The notes below the pieces were generated by a model. That model was not told where the DNA came from and did not search any database. It saw nothing but the letters and a program-made list of their open reading frames with translations. Position numbers and translations under genes: made by a program. 64,000 nucleotides of DNA from JABFXX01 sp036489755 (GTDB lineage: Bacteria; Myxococcota_A; Polyangia; Haliangiales; Haliangiaceae), in contig DASXFD010000048.1 in NCBI GenBank assembly GCA_036489755.1, positions 1 to 64,000 on the forward strand, given 5' to 3'. Below, one piece after another: positions 11,035 to 19,328 of the stretch (position 1 is its first letter; each line of letters begins with the position of its first letter).

Positions 11035-11226
11035 GTGCGGTCGAGCTCCGCCAGTGTCACGAGTCGCGTTACAAGCGCATGACCGTTGACGTCGGTGCCG
11101 CGAACGCCCGGCGGCCTTCTCGGCAACCGGGTGTTTGTCTGGTGGGCGTTGAGGAATTGCCTCCGGCGCCAGCCGATTGGGCGGAGAAGTAATCCGGTCT
11201 CGCAATACGTCGAACGTCGGTAGGTT

Positions 11227-11466
11227 ATGATCGTGGAAATCTCAGGGGACGCGTGCCGGTTGCTCGTCGAGGTCGTCCAAGACTACGCGATCTATCTGCT
11301 CGCACCGGACGGAACGATTCAATCGTGGAACGCAGGCGCCCACCGGTTCGACGCGCTTGACGGCGGCGACGCCGTCACCTGCACCGGCACAGCGCGAGCG
11401 GCGACTCCGATCGGACCAGCGCGATGGTCTTGCCCTCGAGCTTGGCCTTCCACAACGAATCGTTGA
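11227..11466 (+). pseudogene. PAS-domain fragment, remnant of a sensor kinase
   Basis: Residues 10-40 of this frame (LLVEVVQDYAIYLLAPDGTI then QSWNAGAHRF) are a textbook start of a PAS sensor domain as found in hybrid histidine kinases. After about residue 45 the sequence turns into unrelated Arg/Pro/Ala-rich sequence and stops. The rest of the PAS fold and any kinase domain are absent up to 11623. On the opposite strand around 11390-11500 a different frame looks coding-like but is short and unrecognised. I read this as a decayed or recombined locus. Confidence 0.65.
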
Positions 11467-11623
11467 TCGGACGCTTACGCTGGACTTCGGCGGCTCCGTA
11501 TCTCGGAAACGAGAAGATCGATCACTTCTTTCGCCGCGGCTAACCGACACGGATCAGGTTGGCGCCGCGATCACTCGCGCTAACTTCGCGCGGTCGACGA
11601 GCTCGTCGACTGTTCGGCGGACG

Positions 11624-11998
11624 TCAGCCGCCCGGGCCGATCAGCTCGGTGATCGCGTCCATCAAAGGCTTGAGCGTGAACGGCTTGCGCAGGAACGTCG
11701 AGAAGCTCGGGAACTCGGCGCCCGACGGGATCGCGACCTGGCGCCGCGCGGCGCTGACCAAGATGGCCGGGATCGCCGCGAGCGCGGGGTTCGCGCGGAT
11801 CGCCGTCAGCAACTCCTTGCCACCCATGATCGGCATCATGAGATCCGTGATCACGAGATCCGGTCGGTGCAGCGCGATCGCCTCGAGGGCCTCCGCGCCG
11901 TTGTGCGCCACGTCAACGCGATACCCGACGGCTTCGAGAAAGTCCTTGAGGGTATCGACGAGCGCAAACTCGTCGTCGACGACGAGGATGGTCTTCAT
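11624..11998 (-). CDS. Single-domain response regulator (CheY-like)
   Basis: A 124-aa receiver with all key residues: acidic pocket VVDDE (9-10), phospho-acceptor Asp in LVITDLMMP (~52), Ser in ILVSAA and Lys in LRKPF. It has no output domain. Its ATG overlaps the stop of the KaiC-like gene by 4 nt, so it is translated with that gene and the upstream kinase. It probably receives phosphate from that kinase and signals by protein contact, possibly with the KaiC-like protein. Confidence 0.93.
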   Translation of the reverse strand: MKTILVVDDEFALVDTLKDFLEAVGYRVDVAHNGAEALEAIALHRPDLVITDLMMPIMGGKELLTAIRANPALAAIPAILVSAARRQVAIPSGAEFPSFSTFLRKPFTLKPLMDAITELIGPGG

Positions 11999-13437
11999 CC
12001 ACGAGCCTTGCGACGACGCGGCGATTTCGCGCGGCTCTGCGCACGAAGCCGAATGCCTCGGGACGTGATCTCGAACTCGCGGACCGACGTCTCGAATTGC
12101 TGATCGCGCATCTTGATCACGGAAGCGAGCCGCCGGAAATGTGTGCCGTCCTCGATGTGGCGCAACAAGACGATATTGTCGACGATCTCCGTCGCGCCGA
12201 GCGGCAGCACGAAGTCTCCACCGAGCACGGCGGGAACTTGCTCGGACATGAGTGCCGTGACGCCCTGTAACCGCAGCTCGTTGTCGAGGCTGATCGAGAA
12301 CGGCAGCCGTCGCTCGGGATACACCAGGCCGGCCGCGAAACCCTCGGCGCCGTCGATGAACACCCTCCGCACGTGCCGTTGCCTGATGCTGTCGAACAGC
12401 ATCTCGGCCAGTTTGTCGGAGAGCGGCTCCTGCGGCGCGTGCCACTGGATATCGAGCAGGCCCGATCGTACGTACGATTCCAGATCCACGCCGATCGTCT
12501 TCGCCTTGCGCACGATCCGCGCCGGCGCTTCGTTGAAGCCGAAGTAGAGCGTGCGATCGCCGGCGCGTGCACCTGCTTCGAGGAACTGCAGGCCGAGCAG
12601 TGTCTTGCCGCTTCCCGGCGAGCCGAGCAACATGGTCGACGACCGTGCAGGCAAGCCGCCACGAAACACCGCCTCGAGCGAGGCGACGCCCGTCGCCACG
12701 ACGTCATCGTCGCGCTCACTCGTCATCGCGACGCCGAACCTAGTCTCGGTGCGCGGAAAGATCGTCAGTCCCTTGTTCGAGATCTCGAAGAAGCTGCTTC
12801 CCATCACGTGCGCGCTGCCGCGATGTTTTTGCACTTCGATCTCGCGCACGCTGCGCATGCCGATATGGCGCGTCGACAGCAGCACGAGGCCGTCGGCCAT
12901 CGTGCGCTCGGGATAGCTTGCCTCGACGTCGTGCGCGCCGCGCAGCAAGAGCGTCGTGCAGCCGGCGAGCTCCGCGAGAATCTGGATCTCGTGCACGAAT
13001 TTCTTGAGCTCGATGTCGGTGTCGGCGAGATCGTGCGCGGTGAGCAAACCGTCGACGACGAGCAGCGTGGCGCGATGGCTGCGCACGGCGGACCGGATCA
13101 CCTGCACCAGCCCGGCGAGCTTGTCTTTTTCGAGTGCCTGATACCCGCTGATGTATTGCAGCGACGTACCGACGTCCTCGCCCCGAAAAAAGCTCATCGA
13201 CTCCATGAGCGCGAGCATCCGCGCGTGCGATTCCGCGAGAAGCGTGACGTAGAGTACGCGCCCGCCGCGCGCCGTGTGATCGAACGCGATCTGGTGCGAG
13301 AGGAGCGTCTTGCCGGCGCCGGGCCGACCCGCGAGTAGGTACACGCCGCCGACGAAGAGACCGCCTCCGAGAAGCTGGTCGAGCCCCGAGATCCCGCTCG
13401 AATGGTGTTTGACTATGCTCTGATCTTCGTCGGTCAT
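11995..13437 (-). CDS. KaiC-like tandem RecA ATPase
   Basis: A 480-aa protein with two RecA/KaiC domains. Walker A motifs are GRPGAGKT (37-44) and GSPGSGKT (272-279), with Walker B-type strands LLVVDG and VFIDGA. The C-terminal end has the KaiC-like IKMRDQQFETSVREFEIT. Compared with clock KaiC (recalled from memory), the paired catalytic glutamates after the RVLYVT/RTLYFG strands are reduced to AE and NE. The phosphorylated Ser-Thr pair aligns with Thr416-Glu417. No kaiA or kaiB is nearby, so this is a KaiC-family signalling ATPase, not a clock. It overlaps both neighbours (ATGA) between a histidine kinase and a receiver. Confidence 0.9.
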   Translation of the reverse strand: MTDEDQSIVKHHSSGISGLDQLLGGGLFVGGVYLLAGRPGAGKTLLSHQIAFDHTARGGRVLYVTLLAESHARMLALMESMSFFRGEDVGTSLQYISGYQALEKDKLAGLVQVIRSAVRSHRATLLVVDGLLTAHDLADTDIELKKFVHEIQILAELAGCTTLLLRGAHDVEASYPERTMADGLVLLSTRHIGMRSVREIEVQKHRGSAHVMGSSFFEISNKGLTIFPRTETRFGVAMTSERDDDVVATGVASLEAVFRGGLPARSSTMLLGSPGSGKTLLGLQFLEAGARAGDRTLYFGFNEAPARIVRKAKTIGVDLESYVRSGLLDIQWHAPQEPLSDKLAEMLFDSIRQRHVRRVFIDGAEGFAAGLVYPERRLPFSISLDNELRLQGVTALMSEQVPAVLGGDFVLPLGATEIVDNIVLLRHIEDGTHFRRLASVIKMRDQQFETSVREFEITSRGIRLRAQSRAKSPRRRKARG

Positions 13438-14591
13438 GGGTGGCTTTTTTTCGTGGACCCGCGCGGTAGCGTCACCTTGAATGTCGTGCGCCGCGGGTCG
13501 GTGGTGATGACCTCCGTCAGACCATCGTAGAGGCGCACGATATTTCGCACGATGTAGAGCCCCAAACCTAGCCCGGCACTTCGATCGCGTTTGTACGCTC
13601 GGCCGTGGAACGGCTCGAAGAGCGCCGGCAGGAGCTCTGCCGCGATCGATCCGCCGTTCGAGACTTCAATGGTCACCAGGTCGCGATGGGTCCCATCGAG
13701 CTCGACGGTCACCGGCACGCCCGGCTCGCCGTGAACCAGCGCGTTCGCGATCAGGTTCGATAGGACCTGGCCGAGTCGGTCTGGATCCCAGATGCCGATC
13801 AGCTCGCCTCGCATCATCAGCGAGATCACTCGTGCGCGATGGAGCTCGCGCAGCTCGTCGAGCACGAGACGAGTGATCGTGCCGACGTCGGTCGGCTCGG
13901 GGGCCGACGGGATGCCGCCTCCAGCGCGGATCCGTGTGAAGTCGAGCAGCTGATCGATCATGCGCTCCATGCGCTGACTGCTGCTCTTGATCCGCTCGAG
14001 CTTGATCGTGTCCTCCTCGCTGCGACAGCCCCACAGTAGCGTCTCTGTCGTGGCCATGATCGCCGCGAGCGGATTGCGCAAATCGTGGCCGATGATCCCG
14101 GAGAACAACTCGTTCACCTCCACGGCCTTGAGCGCCGACTCGTAGAGCCGCGCGTTGGCGATCGCGTTTCCGGCCAGCGTACCGAGTTGCACCGCCATCG
14201 CGACGTCGTCCTGGGTGTAATTGCGGGCCGTCAATGCGGAGACCAACGTGATGACGCCGAGCGTCTGCCCGTGATGGCGGATGGGCGCGAGCATCGTCGA
14301 TCCGTCGGCGTAGACCGCCGGTTCGCCGCTGCGGATCACGTCGCTCGCATCCGGATGTTGGTGGGGCAATAGCGCGCGGTTGATCGGACCGGCATCCACG
14401 TGTGCAATCGCGCCCGGTGTCACGCGTTCGCCGTCGACCAGATCGACCGCGCACCAATCTGCGACCACGGGAATCGGCGCCCGTACGATCGCGCTCAACG
14501 TCTCCTCGTAGGCGAGCGACGACGAGATCAGCTCGCTCGCGTGCGACAAGAACGACGCGCGTGCGTCATCCAGGTCCGACGCTGTGATCAT
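13434..14591 (-). CDS. Soluble GAF-domain sensor histidine kinase
   Basis: 385 aa, with no membrane segment. A GAF-like sensor domain (~residues 20-170, with LAPIRHHGQTLGVITLVS) is followed by a HisKA dimerisation helix with the H-box GIIGHDLRNPLAAI. The ATPase domain has an N-box (LSNLIANALVHG), a degenerate G1 box (EVSNGGSI, where DxGxG would be expected) and a conserved GLGLGLYIV. The start at ATG 14591 gives a GAF protein without leader; the frame is open further upstream. The stop overlaps the KaiC-like start, so kinase, KaiC and receiver form one coupled unit. Confidence 0.93.
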   Translation of the reverse strand: MITASDLDDARASFLSHASELISSSLAYEETLSAIVRAPIPVVADWCAVDLVDGERVTPGAIAHVDAGPINRALLPHQHPDASDVIRSGEPAVYADGSTMLAPIRHHGQTLGVITLVSALTARNYTQDDVAMAVQLGTLAGNAIANARLYESALKAVEVNELFSGIIGHDLRNPLAAIMATTETLLWGCRSEEDTIKLERIKSSSQRMERMIDQLLDFTRIRAGGGIPSAPEPTDVGTITRLVLDELRELHRARVISLMMRGELIGIWDPDRLGQVLSNLIANALVHGEPGVPVTVELDGTHRDLVTIEVSNGGSIAAELLPALFEPFHGRAYKRDRSAGLGLGLYIVRNIVRLYDGLTEVITTDPRRTTFKVTLPRGSTKKSHP

Positions 14592-14941
14592 AGGGCCGCA
14601 CCCATCCTTCGCCGTCGCGATCCGGAGACACAAGATTCGAGCGAACACCGCACGAGGCGGCGGCACCATCCCTCGTCCGATGGTTCTTGTGAAGACCTTT
14701 CGAGCGGTGAAGCACGCCCGCGTTTTCTCGTACGTTCTCTGGTATTGGGTCCTCGTTGCGTCCAAGCACACACGTAGTGCATCTCGCGTGTGTTCGCGCA
14801 CATCATTGCGTTGCTATTCCGCACGTGCATTACGCGTTGCATTTGTTAACAGCCGATCGCGCGCGTGATCGTTTGACGGATTGCGGCGCGATCTGTTTTA
14901 TCGTCCTTGGCGGGGTGTCGCCCGCACGGGGGGACTCACTC
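14592..14941 (+). other. Divergent intergenic region, no gene
   Basis: 350 bp between a leftward kinase and a rightward receiver. It is A/T-richer than its surroundings and contains the likely promoter of the receiver gene at 14873-14901. I see no coding frame or RNA gene in the rest. Confidence 0.6.
14873..14901 (+). promoter_or_regulatory. Candidate sigma-70-type promoter
   Basis: TTGACG (14873-14878; five of six to the -35 consensus) and TTTTAT (14896-14901; four of six to the -10) are separated by exactly 17 nt. The ATG of the receiver gene lies ~40 nt downstream, with a G-rich Shine-Dalgarno (GGGGGGA) in between. Prediction from sequence only. Confidence 0.55.
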
Positions 14942-15370
14942 ATGTCGCTCAATCTGTCGAGATCTGCACATCGTGTGCTCGTTGTCGATGACCATCCCGA
15001 CACAGCCGAGGCCATGTCGGAGCTCTTCGAGATGCTCGGCCACGAAACTCGGACGTCGGTATGTGGACATGATGCGTTGCCCGTCGCGCGCACGTTCGCT
15101 CCGGGCATTGTCGTTCTGGACATCGGATTGCCCGACATGAGCGGCTACCAGGTCGCCGAGGCGATGAGGGCCGATGCGCAGCTTCGGTCGGCGTTCATCG
15201 TCGCCCTCACCGGATGGGGACGGCGGAACGACGCGATTCACGCGAGGCGGCCCGGATTCGACGCGCACTACGTGAAGCCGGTGGCGGTCGCGCGAGTTCG
15301 TCAGATCCTACGCGATGCCGATCAGAGAGCGCGCGGCGATCGGCTCGCCTGTCGCCAGGCCATGCTCTAG
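14942..15370 (+). CDS. Single-domain response regulator
   Basis: A 142-aa receiver with VVDDHPD, phospho-acceptor Asp in VVLDIGLPDMSG, Thr in VALTGWG and Lys in YVKP. There is no output domain, only a short basic C-terminal extension. This type of receiver (ALTGWG) is often found fused to or beside hybrid kinases. It is convergent with the next receiver gene, 6 nt between stops, and has its own candidate promoter. Confidence 0.92.
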   Translation: MSLNLSRSAHRVLVVDDHPDTAEAMSELFEMLGHETRTSVCGHDALPVARTFAPGIVVLDIGLPDMSGYQVAEAMRADAQLRSAFIVALTGWGRRNDAIHARRPGFDAHYVKPVAVARVRQILRDADQRARGDRLACRQAML

Positions 15371-15376
15371 GCGCCG

Positions 15377-15757
15377 TCAGCGCGAAATTGTCGCCGGTTC
15401 CCCGGCGAGCACGTCGGCGATCGCGCCGACGAGCTGTTCGGGACGAAACGGTTTCCTGAGCACGCGACACGCGCCGCGATGCTTTGCGTCGGATTCGAGC
15501 CGTTCGAGAGCGCTGATGACGACCACGGGGATCGCGCGCAGATCTGGAGTGCTCGTCAGCTCTCGCAGCACGTCGGCTCCCGACATGTCCGGAATGACCC
15601 AGTCGATACCGATGACGTCGGGCCGAAATCGCCTCGCGATATCGATCACGGCCCGGCCCTTCGTCGTCGACTCGACGACGTGGCCCGCGTTCTCGAGTGC
15701 CATGGACATCAGTTCGAGGAGGTCGGGCTCGTCGTTTACGAGCAGGATGCGCGCCAT
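15377..15757 (-). CDS. Single-domain response regulator, altered acidic pocket
   Basis: A 126-aa receiver. The acidic pocket reads VNDEPD, so the first Asp is Asn, while the second Asp and Glu are kept. The acceptor Asp sits in GIDWVIPDMSG, Ser in VVISAL and Lys in LRKPF. It is 17 nt downstream of the RsbRD-type kinase on the same strand, and that kinase is its probable partner. Confidence 0.92.
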   Translation of the reverse strand: MARILLVNDEPDLLELMSMALENAGHVVESTTKGRAVIDIARRFRPDVIGIDWVIPDMSGADVLRELTSTPDLRAIPVVVISALERLESDAKHRGACRVLRKPFRPEQLVGAIADVLAGEPATISR

Positions 15758-15774
15758 CGGGGATGCCTCCGCTG

Positions 15775-16926
15775 CTAGTGATGAGTCGTCGGCAAGGTGA
15801 ACCAGAAGTGGCAGCCGCGATCGCCCAACGACTCGGCGGTCACGTGGCCACCTTGAACTTCGACCGCGCGGCGCACGAGCGCGAGCCCGAGTCCCGTGCC
15901 GGGCTTCGTAGCGTGGGCGCGGCGAAACGGCTCGAAGATGACGCGCAGCTCCTCGGCGGACAGCCCTTCGCAGTTGTCGCGCACGTGCACGGCGATCTCA
16001 TCTCCGTGGTCCTCGACGTCGAGGCTCACCACTCCGTCGTCGGTGTACTTGATGGCGTTGTCGAGCAAGTTCTCGATCGCCGACAGCGTCAGCTTCGTGT
16101 CGACGTGGAGTCGCATCTCGGGATCGAAACGCGCGACGAGCTCGATTCCCTTGGCATGGGCTGTAGCGCGCATCCACTCGAGCGCGTCGGAGACCAAGAT
16201 GCCCAAGGTTACATCGACCGGACGTACCTCGACTTCCCCGGCATCGAGCCGTTCGGCGGCGAGCACGTCCTCGACGAGCTTGCGTAAACGTTCGACGTTG
16301 CGGTCGAGGATGTCGAGGAGGCGTTCGCGAGCTTGCGGCGGCCCGGTGCGAAGCTCCGACGCCGCGAGCGAGATCGCTCCGAGCGGATTGCGCAGCTCGT
16401 GACTGAGAAAACCGATGTGCTCCGCTTCGCTTCGGCGTGCCTGGTAGTCGCGAAAGTCGACGTAGCTTTTGATCGACTCCGAGATCGCCATTTCGATCAG
16501 CTCGGCCAGCCGGTCGGTGTGGCTGTAGGGTTGGAGCAGCCCGTCCGCGCGCAGCAACTCGGTCGTCGAGTGATGCAGAGTGATGAGCTCGCGAAACAAC
16601 TGCGAGACGTCGAAGCCGAGCCGTACGCGTGTCACCGCGTGCTCTCGCGCGACGTCCGCCCATGCTTTTGCACCGGCACTCCCGATCTCGTCGCGACTGC
16701 GCAAGAGCTGGACGAGTCGCGTGAGATAGTCGGCGATGCCATCCCGAAGCTCCGTGAGCGGAACTCGTGCGGCGGCAGCATCGCGTCGCACGCGCTCGAG
16801 CCAACGATCGACGATCGCGTGTGCCTGGCGCTCGACCGCCGCCGCGAGCTCGTCCCGCTGTTTCCGCTCAGCAAGCGCCTCATAGCCATCGGCGGTCTGC
16901 ATGACCACGCGATATGCAACGCTCAT
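15775..16926 (-). CDS. Soluble histidine kinase with RsbRD-like N-terminal domain
   Basis: 383 aa. The first ~160 residues are all-helical and resemble the RsbRD N-terminal sensor fold (helices with ..IVDRWLERVRRD.., ..FRELITLHHSTTEL..). They are followed by HisKA (H-box IGFLSHELRNPLGAI) and a HATPase_c domain (NLLDNAIKYTDD, DNCEGLS, GTGLGLALV). There is no membrane segment. It forms a two-gene unit with the downstream receiver and is divergent from another receiver pair across a region with a perfect inverted repeat. Confidence 0.92.
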   Translation of the reverse strand: MSVAYRVVMQTADGYEALAERKQRDELAAAVERQAHAIVDRWLERVRRDAAAARVPLTELRDGIADYLTRLVQLLRSRDEIGSAGAKAWADVAREHAVTRVRLGFDVSQLFRELITLHHSTTELLRADGLLQPYSHTDRLAELIEMAISESIKSYVDFRDYQARRSEAEHIGFLSHELRNPLGAISLAASELRTGPPQARERLLDILDRNVERLRKLVEDVLAAERLDAGEVEVRPVDVTLGILVSDALEWMRATAHAKGIELVARFDPEMRLHVDTKLTLSAIENLLDNAIKYTDDGVVSLDVEDHGDEIAVHVRDNCEGLSAEELRVIFEPFRRAHATKPGTGLGLALVRRAVEVQGGHVTAESLGDRGCHFWFTLPTTHH

Positions 16927-17081
16927 GCGCGGCGAACGTACTGCCGCTCGCGCTTCGAGAAAGCGCAGCAACCCGGCGGCTTTCGCGCGCGCATGGCGCA
17001 CTCGGCATTTTGGTGCCGGTCGAACACTGCGGCGCGCCGGTGATAAACCCGCCGCACTCGGTCGGTATTCCGCGAACGAAC

Positions 17082-17099
17082 TACTTTGAGCACAAAGTA
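17082..17099. promoter_or_regulatory. Perfect 7-bp inverted repeat, operator candidate
   Basis: TACTTTG (17082-17088), AGCA, then CAAAGTA (17093-17099). It lies in the 271-bp region between the divergent kinase (starts 16926) and receiver (starts 17198), ~100 nt upstream of the latter. The symmetric arms and A/T-rich content suit a dimeric regulator's binding site. The rest of this region shows no gene. Confidence 0.5.
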
Positions 17100-17197
17100 T
17101 CTGCCGGGCCCTGGTGTGAACGAGTCGTGGGTTTCGACGTCTTTCTTGATAGGCGGAACGCGCCGCGACTCTTCGAGGCGCCCTCGGTGGAACAATC

Positions 17198-17656
17198 ATG
17201 AACGCATCATCACATCAACACGATCTGCGCTATCGGCGCACGCGCACCTCGCCAGTGGTCTTGGTCGCCGACGACGACCCGCTGCTACGACGGCTGATCG
17301 CGTTGGCCCTCGGCGGCGAGGGGTTCCGAGTCCTCGACGCAGGCGATGGCGGCGAGCTCGACGGATGGGTTCGACGAATGGTCGTGGACGGCACGGATCC
17401 TCGGTGCGTCGATCTCGTCATTGCCGATCAGCGGATGTCCGGCGCGACCGGCCTCGAAGTGCTCGCGCGCCTGCGCCGTAGCGACTGGGCGACGCCATTT
17501 ATCCTGATCACGGGCCTCGACGATCCATCGATCAAGGCCGAGGCGCATCGGCTCGGCGCGTCGTGCGTGATCGAGAAGCCGTTCGATCTCTTCGAGCTTC
17601 GAGCCGTCGCGCGCAGGCTCGCGACGCCGGAGGACCCGTGTCGGCGCTCGACGTGA
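17198..17656 (+). CDS. Single-domain response regulator
   Basis: 152 aa. A ~18-residue basic/His leader precedes a complete receiver: VADDDP pocket, acceptor Asp in LVIADQRMSG, Thr in LITGLDD and Lys in IEKPFD. There is no output domain. Its 3' end overlaps the next receiver gene by 19 nt, so the two are co-translated, with a rhomboid gene following. Confidence 0.92.
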   Translation: MNASSHQHDLRYRRTRTSPVVLVADDDPLLRRLIALALGGEGFRVLDAGDGGELDGWVRRMVVDGTDPRCVDLVIADQRMSGATGLEVLARLRRSDWATPFILITGLDDPSIKAEAHRLGASCVIEKPFDLFELRAVARRLATPEDPCRRST

Positions 17657-18042
17657 TCGTCGCCGATGACGATCCCGACGCGCGGGAGTCCTTGCACGCG
17701 GTGCTCGCGAGGATGGGAGCGAACGTCCAGGTCGCGGCGTCGGGCTGGGAGTTACTGTCGCTGCTCGCGAACGACGAGCACGTCGATCTCGTGATCGCGG
17801 ACGTCTGCATGCCGATGCCGGGTGGCATCGACGCCCTCGCGATGGCGCGCACCGCCGGCGTATCCGCGGCGTTCGTGCTGATTTCCGGATCGTGCACCGC
17901 GGAGGTCAAGGCGGCGGCGCGCAAGCTGAACGCTTCGACGCTCGCCAAGCCGTTCACGGCGCGCGAGCTGCAGCACGAGATCGAACAGCTCCTCGACGTC
18001 GGTTGGCTCTCGAGGGTCGACGAAACCGCGGTGCGCCGATGA
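17638..18042 (+). CDS. Single-domain response regulator
   Basis: A 134-aa receiver (VADDDPD pocket, acceptor Asp in LVIADVCMPMPGG, Ser in LISGSCT, Lys in LAKPF). The GTG at 17638 is chosen because GGAGG lies 5 nt upstream and the receiver fold begins at once. It overlaps the upstream receiver, and its stop overlaps the rhomboid start by the ATGA tetranucleotide. Two receivers in tandem without a kinase suggest they take phosphate from kinases elsewhere, perhaps the divergent one. Confidence 0.92.
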   Translation: MSALDVIVADDDPDARESLHAVLARMGANVQVAASGWELLSLLANDEHVDLVIADVCMPMPGGIDALAMARTAGVSAAFVLISGSCTAEVKAAARKLNASTLAKPFTARELQHEIEQLLDVGWLSRVDETAVRR

Positions 18043-18662
18043 AGCTTCGCATCACGTACAACGCGCCCGTCGTCCTGACGTTCGCGCTCGCCGCGGTCGT
18101 GGTGCAGCTGCTCACCGGCCCGACGACCGGTCAAATCGATCCGAGCTCGCTCAAGAGCTGGTTCGTCGCGTACCCGTGGCTCGACGGCACGCGCAGCTAC
18201 GTCGGGTTGTTCACGCACGTGCTCGGCCATGCCAGCTGGGACCATCTCGTCGGTAACTTCATGCTGATCTTGCTCGTCGGGCCGATGCTCGAGGAACGCT
18301 ACGGCTCCGTGCGCTTGCTCGCGATCATGGTGGTGACCGCGCTGGCGACCGCGCTGGTGAACATGCTGTTCACGAACCACGTCGTGCTCGGCGCGAGCGG
18401 CGTCGCGTTCATGATGATCTTGCTCGGCTCGACGACGAATATCCGGCGCGGCGAGATTCCTCTGACGTTTCTCGCGGTCGGGGCGCTGTACCTCGGCGGC
18501 GAGATCTACCGCGAGCTGTATGCCCACGATCAGATCTCGCATCTCACGCACCTCGTCGGCGGTGTGGTCGGGGCCGCGTTCGGATTTGCCTCGGCGAGCA
18601 CCGCGCGGGCGAAGCGCCGGGTCGCCGACGCCACGCTCGCACGTGCGGGTCACGGGCGGTGA
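18039..18662 (+). CDS. Rhomboid-family intramembrane serine protease
   Basis: 207 aa, about six hydrophobic segments. The catalytic Ser lies in LGASGVAF (GxSG), and the catalytic His in the last helix (ISHLTHLVGG). The N-terminal HVLGHASWDHLVGNFM carries the family's Hx(n)HxxxN pattern. It cuts transmembrane substrates inside the membrane. The ATGA overlap with the receiver upstream suggests regulation or co-expression with phosphosignalling. The substrate is unknown. Confidence 0.92.
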   Translation: MKLRITYNAPVVLTFALAAVVVQLLTGPTTGQIDPSSLKSWFVAYPWLDGTRSYVGLFTHVLGHASWDHLVGNFMLILLVGPMLEERYGSVRLLAIMVVTALATALVNMLFTNHVVLGASGVAFMMILLGSTTNIRRGEIPLTFLAVGALYLGGEIYRELYAHDQISHLTHLVGGVVGAAFGFASASTARAKRRVADATLARAGHGR

Positions 18663-18733
18663 ATTGCGCGCTGTCGCCGAACAAACGTGCGGCGCAGACG
18701 TCGTGTAGATCGAGACCATCTCTGGAGCCCTGT

Positions 18734-19258
18734 ATGAAGCGCCTCTTCGTCGTGATCGCGGCAAGCTCGCTTGCCGCCTGCTCGCACAGCAAGCCACACC
18801 CGGTGTCCGTTGCCACAGCTGCACCGCCCGCCGCGAAATCTCCCGAGTCCGCGGCGGTCGCGGTGAGCCCATCGCTCAGTGTGTCGCAGGAGCTCGCGCG
18901 TGCGTGTGCGCTCGATTTCAATGCGACGCCGAAGACACCGAAGTTCGGATTCGATCGGTTCCAGCTCCTGCCGGCCGATCGTAACGTGCTCGACCAGGTG
19001 GCGACCTGCATCACCACGGGCCCACTCCGAGGCAGAGCCCTGAAGCTCGTCGGGCGCGCCGATCCACGCGGCACGGAGGAGTACAACCTCGGCCTCGGCA
19101 CGCGCCGCGCGAGCAGTGTTCGCGACTATCTCGAGCACCTCGGCGTCGCCGATCAGCAGCTCACGGAAACCACGCGCGGCGCACTCGACGCGACGGGCAC
19201 CGATGACGCTGGTTGGGCCGTCGACCGCCGCGTCGACCTCGAGCTTCGCGCGAGTTGA
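18734..19258 (+). CDS. OmpA/Pal-like lipoprotein
   Basis: 174 aa. A signal ending in LAAC (Cys16) is followed by a Pro/Ala/Ser-rich linker, then an OmpA_C-like domain: FGFDRFQLLPADRNVLDQVA, LKLVGRADPRGTEEYNLGLG, RRASSVRDYLEHLGV. The conserved peptidoglycan-contact region (GRADPRGTxxYN, matching GHTDxxGxxxYN) is present, with His replaced by Arg. It probably tethers the outer membrane to peptidoglycan. The start ATG follows CTGGAG. Confidence 0.9.
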   Translation: MKRLFVVIAASSLAACSHSKPHPVSVATAAPPAAKSPESAAVAVSPSLSVSQELARACALDFNATPKTPKFGFDRFQLLPADRNVLDQVATCITTGPLRGRALKLVGRADPRGTEEYNLGLGTRRASSVRDYLEHLGVADQQLTETTRGALDATGTDDAGWAVDRRVDLELRAS

Positions 19259-19328
19259 GACGGACGGACGCAGATTGCGCGGCTCGCTCGAGCACGCGTG
19301 GTAGCGTCGCAACTGCAACGCGGTCGTG

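Noticed and set aside
11242..11550. - strand frame opposite the PAS fragment
   Set aside because: Arg/Ser-rich sequence without a domain; the PAS similarity is on the + strand.
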